Below are positions 34,814 through 47,903 of a stretch of 64,000 bases of DNA, piece by piece. A program made the position numbers and the translations under genes. Origin of the DNA: Pyrenula massariospora (Eukaryota > Ascomycota > Eurotiomycetes > Pyrenulales > Pyrenulaceae); the NCBI GenBank assembly GCA_021030905.1, contig JAGFMI010000026.1, positions 310,001 through 374,000 of the forward strand, read 5' to 3'. Within the stretch, counting starts at the first letter, position 1. Every line of letters begins with the position of its first letter. The notes beneath the pieces are model-generated. The model was not told the origin of the DNA. It ran no database searches and worked only from the letters and a program-made list of their open reading frames with translations.

Positions 34814-36522
34814 ATGGCCCCTCACGCTGACGCGGACGTTGGTCTACCGAATGGAACGGGTGGTGGTACCATATCAGAGAAACAGGCTTTGAAATTTACT
34901 GTCAATTCCCCCCAGGTTACGTACACAAGAGACAACATTGAGAGCTCTTATCCTTACCATCAGACACTTGTCGAGACGTCTGCTGATGGCCGCCTTGTCG
35001 CATCGCCAAAGCACACTGACTATGTCTTCAAGACGTCTCTACATGTGCCCAAGACCGGCGTTCTCCTGGTAGGTATTGGTGGAAATGACGGCACTACAGC
35101 GGTAGCAGGCATCCTGGCCAATCGGCGTAAGCTTTCCTGGGATACTCGAGAGGGCGTCCGCTCCGCAGACTACTATGGGTCATTGATCATGAGCTCCACG
35201 ATGAAACTTGGCATCGACTCCAAGACCGGTCAAGAAATTAACGTCCCTTCACATGATATGCTTCCTATGGTTCACCCGAATGATCTTTGCGTTGGTGGCT
35301 GGGACATTTCTTCCATGAATTTGGCGGATGCCATGGACCGGGCGCAAGTTCTCGAACCGTCCCTCAAGAATCAATTGCGCAAGGAGATGGCCCTTATACG
35401 CCCTAAGAAATCAATTTACTACCCGGATTTCATTGCCGCAAATCAGGGAGATCGTGCAGACAATATATTGGAAGGTTCCAAAGCAAGCATAGCGCATGTT
35501 GAGCAACTGCGGAAAGACATACGGTAAGTTTCGTTCTCTCAACCACATTCCGGAAGCTCACATCTCTTAGCGATTTTAAAGCAGAGAACGGACTCGAGAA
35601 AGTCATCGTTCTCTGGACCGCCAATACCGAGCGATATGCTGATATCATCCCTGGGGTCAACGACACAGCGAACAATCTGATCAAAGCTATTGAAAATGGT
35701 CACGAAGAAGTCTCCATGTCCACGATTTTTGCAGTCGCTAGTATTTTGGAGGACGCGCCATTCATCAACGGGTCTCCCCAGAACACTTTTGTACCGGGGG
35801 CAATTGACCTTGCCGAGAAACATGGTGCTTTCATCGGTGGAGACGATTTCAAGAGTGGCCAAACCAAGATGAAATCAGCTCTCGTCGACTTCCTGATCAA
35901 CGCTGGCATCAAGCTTACATCAATCGCCAGCTATAATCATCTAGGCAACAACGATGGCAAGAATTTGAGTTCGCAGAAGCAGTTTCGGTCCAAGGAAATA
36001 TCCAAATCAAACGTGGTTGATGACATGGTGGCTGCAAATCATCTGCTGTACAAGAAAGGCGAGCATCCGAACCACACCGTCGTCATCAAATACATGCCGG
36101 CCGTTGGCGATAACAAGCGCGCGATGGATGAGTACTATGCTGAGATTTTCATGGGCGGCCATCAGACCATCTTTTTGTCCAACATCTGTGAAGACTCTCT
36201 CCTTGCTGCACCGCTTATAATAGATCTTGTCATCGTTGCTGAGCTTATGACCCGTATCCAGTGGAAGATTGCCGGCTCGGACAAATTCTCCAAGTTTCAT
36301 AGCGTCTTGAGCGTTTTAAGCTATATGCTCAAGGTGAGTTCTTACGATCGTGAAATCCAGCAATTTCATGGCGACTGACCGTACTAGGCACCACTTACAC
36401 CTCCAGGAACGCCTGTGGTTAATGCTTTGGCGAAACAACGAAGCGCGCTCACGAACATTTTCCGAGCTTGCGTTGGGCTTCAGCCTGAGTCCGACATGAC
36501 CCTCGAGCACAAGCTCTTCTGA
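34814..36522 (+). CDS. ino1: inositol-3-phosphate synthase
   Basis: Converts glucose 6-phosphate to 1D-myo-inositol 3-phosphate with NAD+, the first step of inositol lipid synthesis; cytosolic tetramer. Three exons in phase (34814-35523, 35571-36333, 36388-36522) give 535 residues, the expected size. Landmarks: [21 protein letters not shown] (NAD-binding), [99 protein letters not shown] and the C-terminal [16 protein letters not shown]. Introns of 47 and 54 nt. Sequence is intact. No ICRE-type site was confidently seen upstream. Confidence 0.98.
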
Positions 36523-37032
36523 TGCCCATGCACCTTAAGCAGGATTGAGCACTGCACAAAGCTATCAAAGCTTTGTATCAGTTGTGGTGGCGAGCGTTCC
36601 TAATAGAGGCTGTTTCCAGCGACGTCATACTCTCTTTACTTTCCGACCCCCCTTACAATTACTCAAATATGCTGCACGTTCCTGACTTTACCGTCCTGAA
36701 CATTACACTCGTTTGATCAACTAAGACATTAATTCTACTACATTCACTCGCTAGATTTCGACTTCGCGTAGAACATATACTTATTATTCGCCCTTATTTG
36801 GTAACTTGTGTTGTGGTCGTGTTTTTTGATCTTCGAAAGTGCTTGTTACTCCTGTGTCTCACTCCGCGATCAGCTGAAGATACTGGCGGCCGCCTTGGGC
36901 AAGATGAAAATGAAAAGGTCACGGCTCACTGCCTACGCTTCCCCGCCGCATTCAATCCTTCCATAGCGTCCATTCTGTTCTTAATATTGGCTTCTATGTT
37001 CTGATGTACAACCATTAGGAATCTAAGGCGGC
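36523..37032. other. intergenic, no gene recognised
   Basis: About 510 bp between two genes on the same strand; a 68-codon frame at 36798-37004 has no motif. Confidence 0.5.
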
Positions 37033-38774
37033 ATGACTTCCACCTTTCCCACCATCACTGATTTCTTCCACCCCTCTCTGCCTCAGTCCTCGCGTCCACC
37101 ACTTAACGATCGCAATAATGCACCAAGGCGGACCAAGAGTGTCTACTTGGGAGACACTCCCGGCGATGGATTCACGTCATCCGAACTTTCTAGGACTCAT
37201 CTGCTCCCACAGGTCGACTGGCAGCCAAATGAACACTACGATGAAGTTTCTATCGCGCAATTAGCTCCAGGCCCATGCAAAGTTAGGTTTACTGGACGGG
37301 TAATGAACCTTTATGACAGACTGGTGACCAGCAAAATGCCCAAGGCTGCTAGAGGATGTCTCAAGATTTTGGTCAAGGATTGTCAGGCTGTTCTAGTGGT
37401 ATGCGTGGTCATCTTCCGGGTTGTCCTGCTCTCTAATTGCTTTCCAATCTAGATCAATCTCTGGTACGCGCAAAAGTCGTACGAACTCTTTCTGGGTTCA
37501 CTGGTCACGGTCTGGACCACGCACATTTCACCACACTCTTCTCTTCAAGACCCAACGAGCCCAGTGCCAGCTAGCTTACTGACCAGTATCTTTCCGGAGA
37601 GAGATGTCGGCTGTCACCTCGTGATTCAACAGTCGACTGAGCAAAATCGAACCCTATTCAGGAGACCGTTGGGCTCTATCAGAGGATCAATGTCTAGCTT
37701 GATGAGTCTACAAAGCTTTGTCAACGGAGCTGGCTCTGAAATCCACGATGCGAAGATATTGGTCTACGTCAAAGCTGTCGGACAGCCTTCTACGTGTACG
37801 CCTGGTTGCCCGGTTTTTCAATGAACCTCCTCGCTAAACTTTCACATCAGATACCTCTCCCCAGAGCAAGGCCATCCAAGTCCGAGATATTGGGATCGCA
37901 GATGAGACGTGTGAAGCTATGCTGCCCCTCTTCGGCCCCTTGATCTTTTCTGCAGAGCATCTCACAGCGAACAAAACAATACTGCTGATCTCCTTTCCCG
38001 GTTGGCGCCCAAACAACAAAATTAGTATCAAGGCTCGAACACAAATCGATATTGACCCGATAGTTCCTGAAGCAGAATGGCTCCGCAAGATTGCAGCAGT
38101 TGCCAATCAACCTATCAATGAGCCTACGCCGGAAAGTTGTGCGTGTCCTGGTCTAGGTGCTTCTTTCACCGAGCAAGCCCTCTCCACTGACACCCTCACC
38201 AGTACCACCAGAACTCAACAACACACCGCTCCACACACTAGCCTCTTTATCAGCGCTCACAACCTCTTCACCAGACCAGCCTCACAAGGCATACCTCTCC
38301 CCCATCCTAGCCCCCCTCACCCTAACCCGCCTCATAATCCGCCACCGCCTCTTCAGCATGCCCTGCCCCCACTGCAATCTCCCCATCTACAGCAACCTCC
38401 CCTCCTCATCCGCCTGCAGCCAATGCTCCCACAACCTGCACCTGCACCTGCGCCTGAACCCCGCAATCGTGCCCGGTCTCGTCGACGAGAGCGGCTCCCT
38501 CGGCCACGTCTTGCCCGGCGCAGCAGCAACCGGCGGCCGCGCCCGAGGCAGGCTGCAGTGGACCGACGAGGCGTGGGCGGGGTTGTTGGGGCGCACGGCG
38601 GAGACGCTGGGGGAATTGGCGAGGAGGGCGGAGGAGGGGGGGTGGAAGGGTGGGGAGTGGGAGTTGTTGGGGTGCTTGGAGGGGAGGCTTATGTGGTTGC
38701 GGGTTGTGCTCCTGGTGGGGTGGGTTGTGCATGGGGAGGTGGGGAGGTTGTGGGTGCTGAGGGTTGAGGGGTGA
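37033..38774 (+). CDS. OB-fold / zinc-ribbon protein, possible single-stranded-DNA-binding factor
   Basis: Four exons in phase (37033-37398, 37453-37795, 37851-38138, 38203-38774) give 522 residues. The N-terminus is disordered (TSTFPTITDFFHPSLPQSS). OB-fold-like strands follow (CKVRFTGRVMNLYD, ILVKDCQAVLVINLWY), then a second domain with AIQVRDIGIADETCEAMLP and TILLISFPGWRP, then a four-cysteine zinc ribbon, CPHCNLPIY...CSQC (in the last exon), then DESGSLGHVLPG...WTDEAWAGLLGR and a C-terminal helical part. The layout recalls RPA1/MEIOB-type proteins that bind single-stranded DNA, some meiosis-specific. This is pattern memory, not a search. The last intron (38139-38202) is needed to pass from one frame to the other. 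The final exon is very G-rich. Confidence 0.7.
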
Positions 38775-39283
38775 AGGGTGATGGTGAAGAGAAGATCTGG
38801 GAGACTGCTTCGTCTCGCAGACTCTGGTGGACAAAGGATGTGTGACACGCTATGTACAATGTGACAGCTATGAGATGAAGGTAGCTTCAACTATAGGCTG
38901 CTACGGCCGCTCGTATGAGAAGATTATCATCCAAAATCTTTGTTCTTATAACTTCAACGATTTTCGCAAATCCACTTAAAATCTACAGCTCAAGCGATGT
39001 TTATGTACAAGGAAGGCCAGGGCAAAAGGCGAACCTAGTGATTTTGTGCTTGTTCAGCCATTAGGAGGTCTCTATCAATGAAAAGGACATTTTAAGTTCT
39101 AAAGTAGATGACAGATATATCTTTTTAGGCAATCAGTCCGGCCTAGCGTCTCCAGTGACCAAAATTCTCGACCTAGATATTCAACGCCATATATTCACCC
39201 CAAAACCCTCTTTCATCGTCGCCTCTCTTTTGACTATTGCTTCATTCCCCCTCTTCCTCCCCATCCTTCCCCTCCCGTCCTCC
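38775..39283. other. convergent intergenic region
   Basis: About 510 bp between the 3' ends of the OB-fold gene and ssn3. AT-richer than its flanks; nothing else seen. Confidence 0.5.
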
Positions 39284-41088
39284 CTACCGCCTCTTCCCCC
39301 CACCATCCCTCACAAGCGAATCGTCCGGCAACCCACTCCTCTTCGTCCCCGGCAAACTCGCCGTCCGGATATCATTATCATCACTGCTCACCCGCCGACT
39401 CGGATACGTCTCGTCCAGCCCATCGAAGCAGTTCGCCCGATCCACCGTCTCGTCGGCAAAGTACTCGTGCTCGAGCGCCTGTTCGGCGGTGAGCCGTTTC
39501 GTCGGGTCCCACTCGAGCAGCGCGTTGAGGAGCGCGAAGCCGGTCGGGCCGGGGGTGGAGGAGGGCGGGGAGGAAGAGTAGGCTGCGCTGCGGAGGGTGG
39601 ATGTGTACCAGCTTTCCAGGCCGGTGTTTCCGCCAGTCGTGGTGTGGTTCTGGGTGCTTCCGGAGCGGGAGTTTGGGTTCGGGCCGTAGGTTCGCGGTAT
39701 CCCGCTGAGAGTTTGGAGTTGAGGGTATTCGGGTAGATCGACGAGGCTGGGCCAGTCTTCCCGGCGTGGGAGGCCCATGATCTCGACTATTTTGCCCATT
39801 TGGTTGCGCTGGAAGGGGACGGTCTTCTTGCTGTCCATCTTCGCTTCTTCGCCCTTGAAGATGGGGCGGAGGGCTAGGAGCTCGGCGAAGATGCAGCCCA
39901 CGGCCCAAAGATCGATGGCAGGGGTGTAGTGGCGAGCGCCGAGCAGGAGGTCTGGTGCTCTGTACCAGATAGTGACGACGACTTTGTCACCGTGGAAGAG
40001 GGTTTGGAGTGGTGCGCGGAAGAGGCGGGCGAGACCGAGATCGCCGATCCGGACCGCGCCGGAGGACGTTACCATTATATTGGCCGGTTTGAGGTCCCGA
40101 TGTAGGACCCAGTTTCGGTGCAGATAGAGAAGTCCATTCAGGAGCTGGAAGAGAATGGACTTGATCATTCGTGCAGGAATGGCGTGCCGAGTAGGCTGGG
40201 TGTGATGGTGGATGATCTGGAGGAGGTCGTGCTCGCAGTACTCAAAGACCATGAAGATGCACTTTTCCTCGAGGATGATCTCGACAAGATGGATGACATT
40301 GGCGTGGGACAGCTCCGTACACAGAGCCATTTCACGGATGGCGGATTGAGAAAGACCAGTATAGGTTGAGTGAGTATCTTCTTTGTCCGGTTTGAATCTA
40401 GAATTAATTAATCCATGTCAAATTTTCAGTGAAGAGAATGGTGTCATACTTCTTGATTGCATAAACTCCTCTTTGCTCATTGTTACCAATTTGCTTGTTT
40501 GAAGCATCGGAATTGTTCTTGCCAACCGCCTTGTAGACCCTACCATAGGTTCCGCTGCTAATGAAACCTACGATGTGATACTTTTCTCGCACGCGAACCT
40601 TGCTCTGGTAGCCTCCACTAGGCTTGCTGTTGTCTTCTGGATCTAGATACAATTGTTAGACTCAGCACTTATAAAAAGCGTATTCTATCGAGCGCGCTCA
40701 AAAAGGTAATAACAGAATGAATGTGATGAGAGTGTAGACCACCTCTTGAATCTAATATAGGTGTAAGAGAGGCCTGAGGGACTTTCTGCTCGCTTGGCTG
40801 GTATTGAAGACTTTGAGGAAGATATGTCGGAGCCTTCTCGCAAGGTCTGATTGTTGAGAGGCTGGTGAAATTGCTTATTTGCACGCTAGAAGAGACCAGT
40901 CGTTGGGCACCATCATTAATATTCTCCCGATCATGTCCGTAGGGAACTTTCTGTCGCTTCCTATTATAGTATTTTAGAATACCATATTGAATAGCTGGAT
41001 CTAGCATGTGTGATACCGGCGGAGTCCTCTGAAGATGTTCCTCCCAAAGCTTTGCAAAGTCTGCCGAGACAGAGCCTTTCTTTGTTGA
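39284..41088 (-). CDS. ssn3: Mediator cyclin-dependent kinase 8 (Ssn3/Srb10), 5' end uncertain
   Basis: Kinase of the Mediator CDK module with cyclin C. Exons: 41088-40740 (N-terminal extension, phase-compatible), 40642-40450, 40397-39284; a first exon with the ATG was not fixed. Kinase marks: VGFISSGTYGRVYKA (Gly loop), AIKKFKPDKE (the catalytic Lys, split by an intron), GLSQSAIREMAL (cyclin-contact helix), MVFEYCEHDLLQIIHHH, VLHRDLKPANIMV, IGDLGLARLF (DLG rather than DFG, as in fungal Ssn3), VVVTIWYRAPDLLLG, DLWAVGCIFAE and the diagnostic insert KMDSKKTVPFQRNQMGKIVEIMG. The C-terminus SLPGTKRSGLPDDSL is also Ssn3-like. The ~115-residue extension (WEEHLQRTPPVSH...) is unusual; a possible start (MAATTQNPNLKRS) lies at 41426 but its best donor is out of phase. 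Confidence 0.93.
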
Positions 41089-42069
41089 CTTGAGTCAGCC
41101 AGCATCTCAGCTCTCGGAAGGTTGCTGGAACTCTTGATCATGTGGCGTAGACCGCTGTCGTCATACAGATTGTCAATTTCATGGCAGTCTTCTACACCGT
41201 GTCTCCCAGACTTGACTATGACTCGTTGCAGGACAACAGTAGACCGGCAGGTTGTTCGGCGTTGCACCAAAAACCAATGAGATATTGATTATGTACCATA
41301 GGGCGCGAACTATTATTGGATATGATACGAAAAGAATTGATATAACTCTGTTAAAGAAATTGACCTACCATCAAAAGCCGCTTGCACGCTTCTCTTCAAG
41401 TTTGGGTTTTGTGTTGTAGCTGCCATTCTGGTTGATGGGGCATGAAAAGAAAGAACGCTTCGAGAAAGCGAGACGAAACTTCAAAGTGTCCACGCCGGCC
41501 AGCCTTAGCGTCTTCAATAAGATATCTGCATCAATATGGAACCAAAAGGAAGATCAAAACCAGTCGTGCACCCCAACAGGTCTGAAGGCAGTTGTCTTGG
41601 TACGGAGCTCGGCATCTCGTGACCTTTGTGCCTCACAGACGCCTTAGCTGCGAAGCAAGGTCAAAGGGAGACATCTTGGACAAAAAATTCTCTCGTATCA
41701 AGGTGTGTAAGGCGCTAGGAACCGTCGATTAAGCCCCCAGAAATCTAGTTGTTCTTCTTTGCTTATGGCGGACATGGGCGGAAAGGATGAGAGGAATCCG
41801 GAGGGCGGAGTTCTCCGGTCGGTCCATAACACCAACGTAAAGCGTGGCTTCGACCGTCAATTACCGCCGCTTTTTGGACTCTAGCCACGTCCGTTTGATT
41901 CAGGCGAAGCGAAGATATCTCAAATGGAGCGAGCCAGGCAATCTTCGATTCTTTCCAATCCCTCGACAAACTAGTCACGCTGCTCAATGCTTGTACTATG
42001 ATACACGCCCGCCAACGGTCAGGGTGATTTCAATACTTTCCAACAGCCTGCGAAGCTTCAAGTTCCAGT
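41089..42069. other. intergenic, with a candidate first exon of ssn3
   Basis: About 980 bp between divergent genes. The minus-strand ATG at 41426 opens a coding-like start followed by GTAGGT, and a minus-strand frame at 41001-41270 reads partly like protein. One or both could be 5' exons of the kinase gene but I could not make the phases agree. The rest should be promoter for both genes. Confidence 0.4.
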
Positions 42070-43577
42070 ATGGCGTCAACATCGAACTCCTCTACAAGCA
42101 TGTACCTTATCTACCTTGTGTTCATTGCAACTCTCGGGCCTCTTCAATTTGGATACCATCTGGTAGTGTACTCAAGCATCCCGATCTTCTCTCAATGATC
42201 CTAACAGAGGCATAGGGCGAGCTTAACCCGCCGCAAGAAGTCATCACTTGCAACAGAAAAAGCGTCGGAGCCAGCGGCTCTTCGTTCGGACTTCCACAAT
42301 GCATCCCCATGAATCCTGCCCAGTTTGGCGCGGTCTCGTCCTTCTACACTCTTGGTGGTCTCTTTGGTGCATTGTTGGCGGGACCAATTGCTACAAAATA
42401 CGGACGTTTGCGGAGCACGCAGTTGGGAACCGTCTTCTTTGTTTTGGGTCCACTAGGTGAAGCCCTTGCTCCTAGCATTGCAGTAATGAGTGTGGGGCGG
42501 ATTCTCTCAGGAGTAGGAGCTGGAGCAGCCACGGTGGTAGGTCCCATATATGTGGCCGAAGTCGCTCCTCCTGATAACAGAGCATTTTACGGAGCATTCA
42601 CACAGGTCATGACCAACTGCGGCATATTCATTGCGCAATTTCTGGGCTTTTTCCTGAGCCGTGGAAGTCTCTGGCGCGTCATACTGGCAGTTGCAGGCTT
42701 GATAGGTGCTATTCAATTTATTGGATTGTTCTTAGTGCCTGAGACTCCTAAATGGCTTGCGGAACACGGTAGAGCGACGTTGGCTCAGCGTGTGCTGCAA
42801 AAGATCCGTGGCTCGGACGTGAACCTAGAAGAAGAGATCCGAGACTGGAAAATTGATGACGATGCAGAAGAGGAACATGCGTTGCTTGCATCTTCCGAAA
42901 ATCACCCTCTTTCTAAAGAGGCGAACGTCTCCATTCTGAGCGCTTTCAATTCAGCAGAGTACCGGCCTGCTCTCATTGCCGTCATGGTGGTCATGATCGC
43001 CCAACAGCTGACGGGCATCAACAGCGTCGTCATGTACAGCGTTTCGATTTTGAGTTCCATCCTACCAACCTCTGCCGCTCTTTTGACTGTCATCCTGTCT
43101 ATTGTCAACGTCATAGTGACTACACTGTGCGCACCATTAGGAGACAAGATTGGCCGGAAAGCGTCCTTGCTCCTCTCTATCGCGGGCATGGGCACTTCTG
43201 CGACCCTACTTGCACTTGGACTCACATTCAATGTGAAGGTTCTATCAGCAGTGGCTACTTTGACCTTCGTCGGTAGTTTTGGAGTTGGTTTAGGACCGAT
43301 CCCATTCATTCTTGCAAGTGAGCTGGTGGGCCCTGAAGCTGTCGGAGCAGCCCAGAGTTGCGCCTTAGCTGCAAACTGGATCTCGACATTCTTGGTCGCT
43401 CAATTCTTCCCCGTCCTAAATTCAGCGATGGGAGGGAATGGACGGGTCTACTGGGTTTTCACTGCGATGGCGATCATATTGGGTTCTTTTATTGCTTGGT
43501 ATCTGCCCGAAACCAAGGGCAAAGCAAATGCCGATGAGGTCTGGGGGAGAGAACAGGATCCACGTAGACTAGATTGA
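42070..43577 (+). CDS. MFS sugar transporter (GLUT-like, 12 TM)
   Basis: Two exons (42070-42162, 42216-43577) give 484 residues. Exon 1 carries the first membrane helix and QFGYHLGELN, split by the intron. The sugar-porter signatures are present: GPIATKYGRLRS (loop 2-3), VGRILSGVGAGAATVVGPIYVAEVAPPDNR, VPETPKWLAEHGR (PETP in place of PESP), AQQLTGINSVVMYS (helix 7), GDKIGRKASLL (loop 8-9), SELVGPEAVGAAQ and YLPETKG at the end. It resembles the yeast VPS73/YBR241C group of vacuolar or plasma-membrane hexose-type carriers more than high-affinity HXT proteins. Intact. Confidence 0.92.
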
Positions 43578-44354
43578 GGCTCTTGGAATGCCACGAACAT
43601 GACACATTGAGCGCAGGAGTTCTGGGCTGGGTACGGTCTGCCAATCGGCTTGTCGATAAACTTATCCTAATTTGAAACATGTTCCCTCAGCACTGTAACG
43701 GTAGCAGGATTGGCTCCAGGCCTACCATAACCCATATTCCGTCTCAGGTAAGACCTTCGTAGTACGGGTAAATAGCGCATCTACATGGGGGCCAGTCCAT
43801 TTCCTGGTCAGCAAGCTCCTGAGTTGCTCCGATTATGGAATACGGATGGGGTTCGGCTCTGAATAGCCCCAGAAGTAGCTGAATAAATGCATGAAACACA
43901 TGGTCGAGGTTGGTTGTTGTTCTGTGGCCAACTTTCTTGCCCCGTTTCGCCGGCTGGAACAATAAGGGTCAATTTAGCAGGCCTCATCTCCGGGCCGCGA
44001 CGGCATTGGGCCCCCAGTCTCCGTTATTGACATCACTGGTCTCCTTCCCAAGAGCTGGACGGCAACCATCCTGCCTTTGCCAGGCGTATCTTGATTAACG
44101 CGAATCCTTGCGGCATCCCCTCTTAATGCTGCTGCCTTTCAAGAGACGAGAGCTTCTCTTCAGATCCACGCTTCGTCGGCCTGATAACTTGACTACACCG
44201 ACTTGAAGCTACTCCCGGGCGACCCCTCAATCCCCATTCCGCAGGACTACCATCCCCTCAATTAACCCTATGGGTTATTGTGGCCAAAGCAGCCCCTGAA
44301 ACTTCGCTTTACGTAAATTCACGATATACAGAGTGTAGTCAAGGTGTCTCGAAA
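43578..44354. other. intergenic, no gene recognised
   Basis: About 780 bp between two genes on the same strand; frames under 75 codons only. Contains the psd2 promoter. Confidence 0.5.
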
Positions 44355-47300
44355 ATGAAGCGACTTAATCTCCCTCATCGGATCAGTAACCATCTAGGTG
44401 GTAAGGGCGGGACAAACTCGCAGGAACACAGTCGCAGCTCCAGCCCTGTGAGGCAGCCCAGCGACAGCAAACTCCTGATACTCAGGACATACATTATTCA
44501 AGTCAGCGGCACCGTTCTCTGTCAGAAACTTTGCACTAACCGTTGGGCCAGGCTAGGAACTTAGCGGCGAAGGACAAGAGTGGCACCAGTGACCCGGTTC
44601 GTGGGACTTCGGTTTTCAAAAGACGTTGAATTAACATAGCGCAAGTATCTCGTTGTTACGCTTGGTAGCGCACGCCAGTCTACTCCGTCGATAGCGAAGA
44701 CCCTGAATCCAGAATGGAAGGTCACCTTCGATCTACCGATCAGCGGGGTTCCTCTTCTGGAATGCATCTGCTGGGACAAAGATCGCTTCGGCAAGGATTA
44801 TATGGGAGAATTTGACATACCAGTTGAAGACATTTTTACCAATGGTCAGACTGTGCAACAGGTGAGAACATCGTACCTGTGCAGAATTACACACACATCT
44901 AATTGTCTGTCCAGCCCAAGTGGTACACCCTCGAATCCAACCGTAAGGGCGGGAAGAAGCATCAAGTCTCTGGGGAGGTACAGATTCAATTTTCGGTGCT
45001 CGATCCTACCAATCCCAACGCTTCACCAGAGGAAATATACCAGAAATTCAAAAAGACTGTCATATCTGCTGACGATGATGATGACCTTGCCCGACTTCCG
45101 AGCAACGAGTCTCTTGCTGGTGAAGAAGGCGACGATGGGGAGAAGGATGAGGACACCTCGGATGAAACTGATGATCCAACCAAGCCGGAGGTTGTGGAGA
45201 AAAAGAAGAAAAAGAAGAAGCTAGCTATGCTTCGGCGGAAATCAATTGCTGCAAGAGCTTATGAATTCACAGGCAAGGATAGTGACATCTCTGGAATCAT
45301 TTTCCTTGAAATTAGCAAGATCACTGATCTGCCTCCCGAGAAGAACAGTATGATTCTCCACCCCAACAAGCAGCCCACGCATGTGCCAGATAGCCTCTAA
45401 CTTTGCCATCTAGTGACCAGAACGTCTTTCGATATGGATCCTTTCGTGGTCACTTCTCTTGGCCGAAAAGTGCTACGAACGAAGGTGGTTCGCCATAACC
45501 TAAATCCTGTGTACGATGAGAAGATGGTTTTCCAGGTGATGCGCCACGAAACCAACTGGAGTATTAACTTCACAGTGGTCGATCGAGATAAACTCTCAGG
45601 GAACGACTTCATTGCAGGAACGAATTTGCAGATACAGAAACTTGTGGAAGCGGCGCCGGAAGCAGACCCCAAGACCGGACTGTATTCCCTTCCAGATCCT
45701 CCGGGAGCATCGCCTCCTCCTGTGAAGGAAAAATCGAGATTTCGTATACCGCTGTCACGATCTTCATCGGCAAATAGCTTGACTAAGCTTACAAAACCTA
45801 GCTTGAAGCCCAAAGCTTCACAAAATTCATTGTCCAGTCAGTCACAGCTGGAAGTACCCAACGGCCAATCACCATACCTTGCCCCCACCAGTGCTCCTCC
45901 TGAGAACCAGTTGTCGCTCTCACGGACTGACAGCGACTTAGATTCAGAGCCCGTTGTTGACCCTGATCTCAAGTCGTACGTCGTGCCGTTGGACCTCAAG
46001 AGGGCAGATCGGTGGGAGGATAAGCATTCTCCGGAGCTTCACATCAAAGCAAAATACATGCCATATCGGGCTCTCAGGCAGCAGTTCTGGAGGGCTATGC
46101 TGCGGCAATACGATGCCGACGAAAGTGCACGTGTGAGCAAAGTCGAATTGACAACCATGTTGGACACCCTTGGTTCCACCTTGAAAGACTCGACCATCGA
46201 AGGCTTTTTCAAGCGCTTCGCTGATGAGAATGTCCCAAGCGAAACACAAGACCTGACTTTTGATCAAGCTGTCATCTGTCTGGAGGATCAGCTGCAGAAA
46301 GGCCCACAGAAGAGAGGTATAGCCGACAAAGTTAAAGGTATCGCTCATGGGCAAATGACTTCTGTTGGCGAGAATCCCGAGAACAGCGGGACATCCACGC
46401 CCCTACCGGAAAATGACGTGCGAGAAGCTACCAATATCGACCCTAACAGGACAGACATTCCCGCTATTGCACAAGATTCCACGGGCAAAGCTGGTGAAGA
46501 AGGCAAGCTACTCGATCCCGATGACCTAGCCGACGAAGGTGGAGAGGAGCATGTCATTGAGATCCGTGAATGTCCTATTTGTCATCAGCCCAGACTCAAC
46601 AAGAGAACTGATGCCGACATCATCACTCACATAGCGACATGTGCAAGCCAAGATTGGCGCCAGGTGGATAGTCTAGTCATGGGAGGCTTTGTGACCTCTA
46701 GTCAAGCCCAGAGAAAGTGGTATTCCAAGGTCATTACAAAGATTTCTTATGGCGGCTACTCGCTCGGAGCGAATTCCGCAAATATCTTAGTGCAAGACAG
46801 ATTGACAGGCCAAATTAACGAGGAACGTATGAGCGTCTATGTTCGGATCGGGATTCGCTTACTATACAAAGCGTTGGGTAGCCGAGAAATGGAAAAGAAG
46901 CGCAGTAAGTACTCTAACATGTCCAAAAGACTACGCTAACCAACGAAATCCCTAGTTCGCAAGATGCTACGCAATCTCAGTTTCAAGCAAGGCAGAAAGT
47001 ATGATGATCCTGCTTCCGCCAGTCAAATAGAGGGATTCGTCAATTTTCATCGGCTCGACATGTCCGAGGTGCTTCTACCAACGGAATCGTTTAAGAATTT
47101 CAACGAATTTTTCTATCGAGCTCTAAAGCCTGATGCACGTCCTTGCTCTGCTCCGAACGACCCACGAATTATTGTATCTCCAGCAGATTGCAGGTCAGTC
47201 GTATTCAATACAATGGACGAGGCAACACGGATTTGGGTCAAAGGCCGCGACTATTCAGTTGAACGACTCCTGGGAAACGCCTACCCCAATGATGCAAAGA

Positions 47301-47903
47301 GGTACAAAGGAGGTTCACTTGGGATCTTTCGTCTTGCGCCGCAGGACTATCATCGATTCCACGTCCCTGTCGATGGTAAAGTTGGCACTCCAAAGTTGAT
47401 CGAAGGGGAGTACTACACGGTGAACCCTATGGCTATACGCTCTGCCCTTGATGTATACGGCGAAAATATCAGAGTGGTCATCCCGATTGATTCTGTTGCT
47501 CATGGCCGGGTCATGTTCGTATGTATTGGGGCTATGATGGTAGGAAGCACTGTCATCACCAGGAAGCCAGGGGAAGAAGTGAAAAGGGCAGAGGAATTAG
47601 GTTACTTCAAATTCGGAGGAAGCACAGTGCTCTTGCTTTTTGAGCCTGGAGCCATGCAATATGATGACGACCTGATTGAAAATTCTAACCAGCCTTTGGA
47701 AACATTGGTAAGTGTGGATCGTCCATGTGATTTTCAAGAATTGACCCTTGTCACAGGTCCGCGTGGGCATGTCAATCGGGCATCACCCCGAGACAGGATC
47801 CTATGCACCCGACATGAAAAAGGATGAGAAGGACATTTCCAACGAGGACAGGCAAGAGGCGAAGCGCCGCATTGGAGGTAATCTTGCTCCCGCTCGGTCG
47901 TGA
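44355..47903 (+). CDS. psd2: phosphatidylserine decarboxylase proenzyme 2 with C2 domains
   Basis: Makes phosphatidylethanolamine from phosphatidylserine in Golgi/endosomal membranes. Seven exons in phase (44355-44501, 44552-44596, 44646-44861, 44915-45347, 45414-46904, 46956-47707, 47757-47903) give 1076 residues. Order of domains: a first C2 domain (ARNLAAKDKSGTSDP|YLVVTLG, about 50-140), a lysine-rich linker (KKKKKKLAML), a second C2 domain from about 255 (ISKITDLPPEKN|MTR...DPFVVTSLG), an EF-hand-like DADESARVSKVEL, a CPICHQ...HIATC zinc-finger-like motif (about 665) and the decarboxylase from ~780. There the catalytic FHVPVDG and the self-cleavage motif FGGST (about 997-1001, serine becoming the pyruvoyl group) are visible. 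The ATG at 44355 follows a stop-free upstream run, so the start is less certain than the rest. Confidence 0.96.

Noticed and set aside
39155-39736. 193-codon plus-strand ORF
   Set aside because: Antisense to the ssn3 kinase exon; composition explained by that gene.
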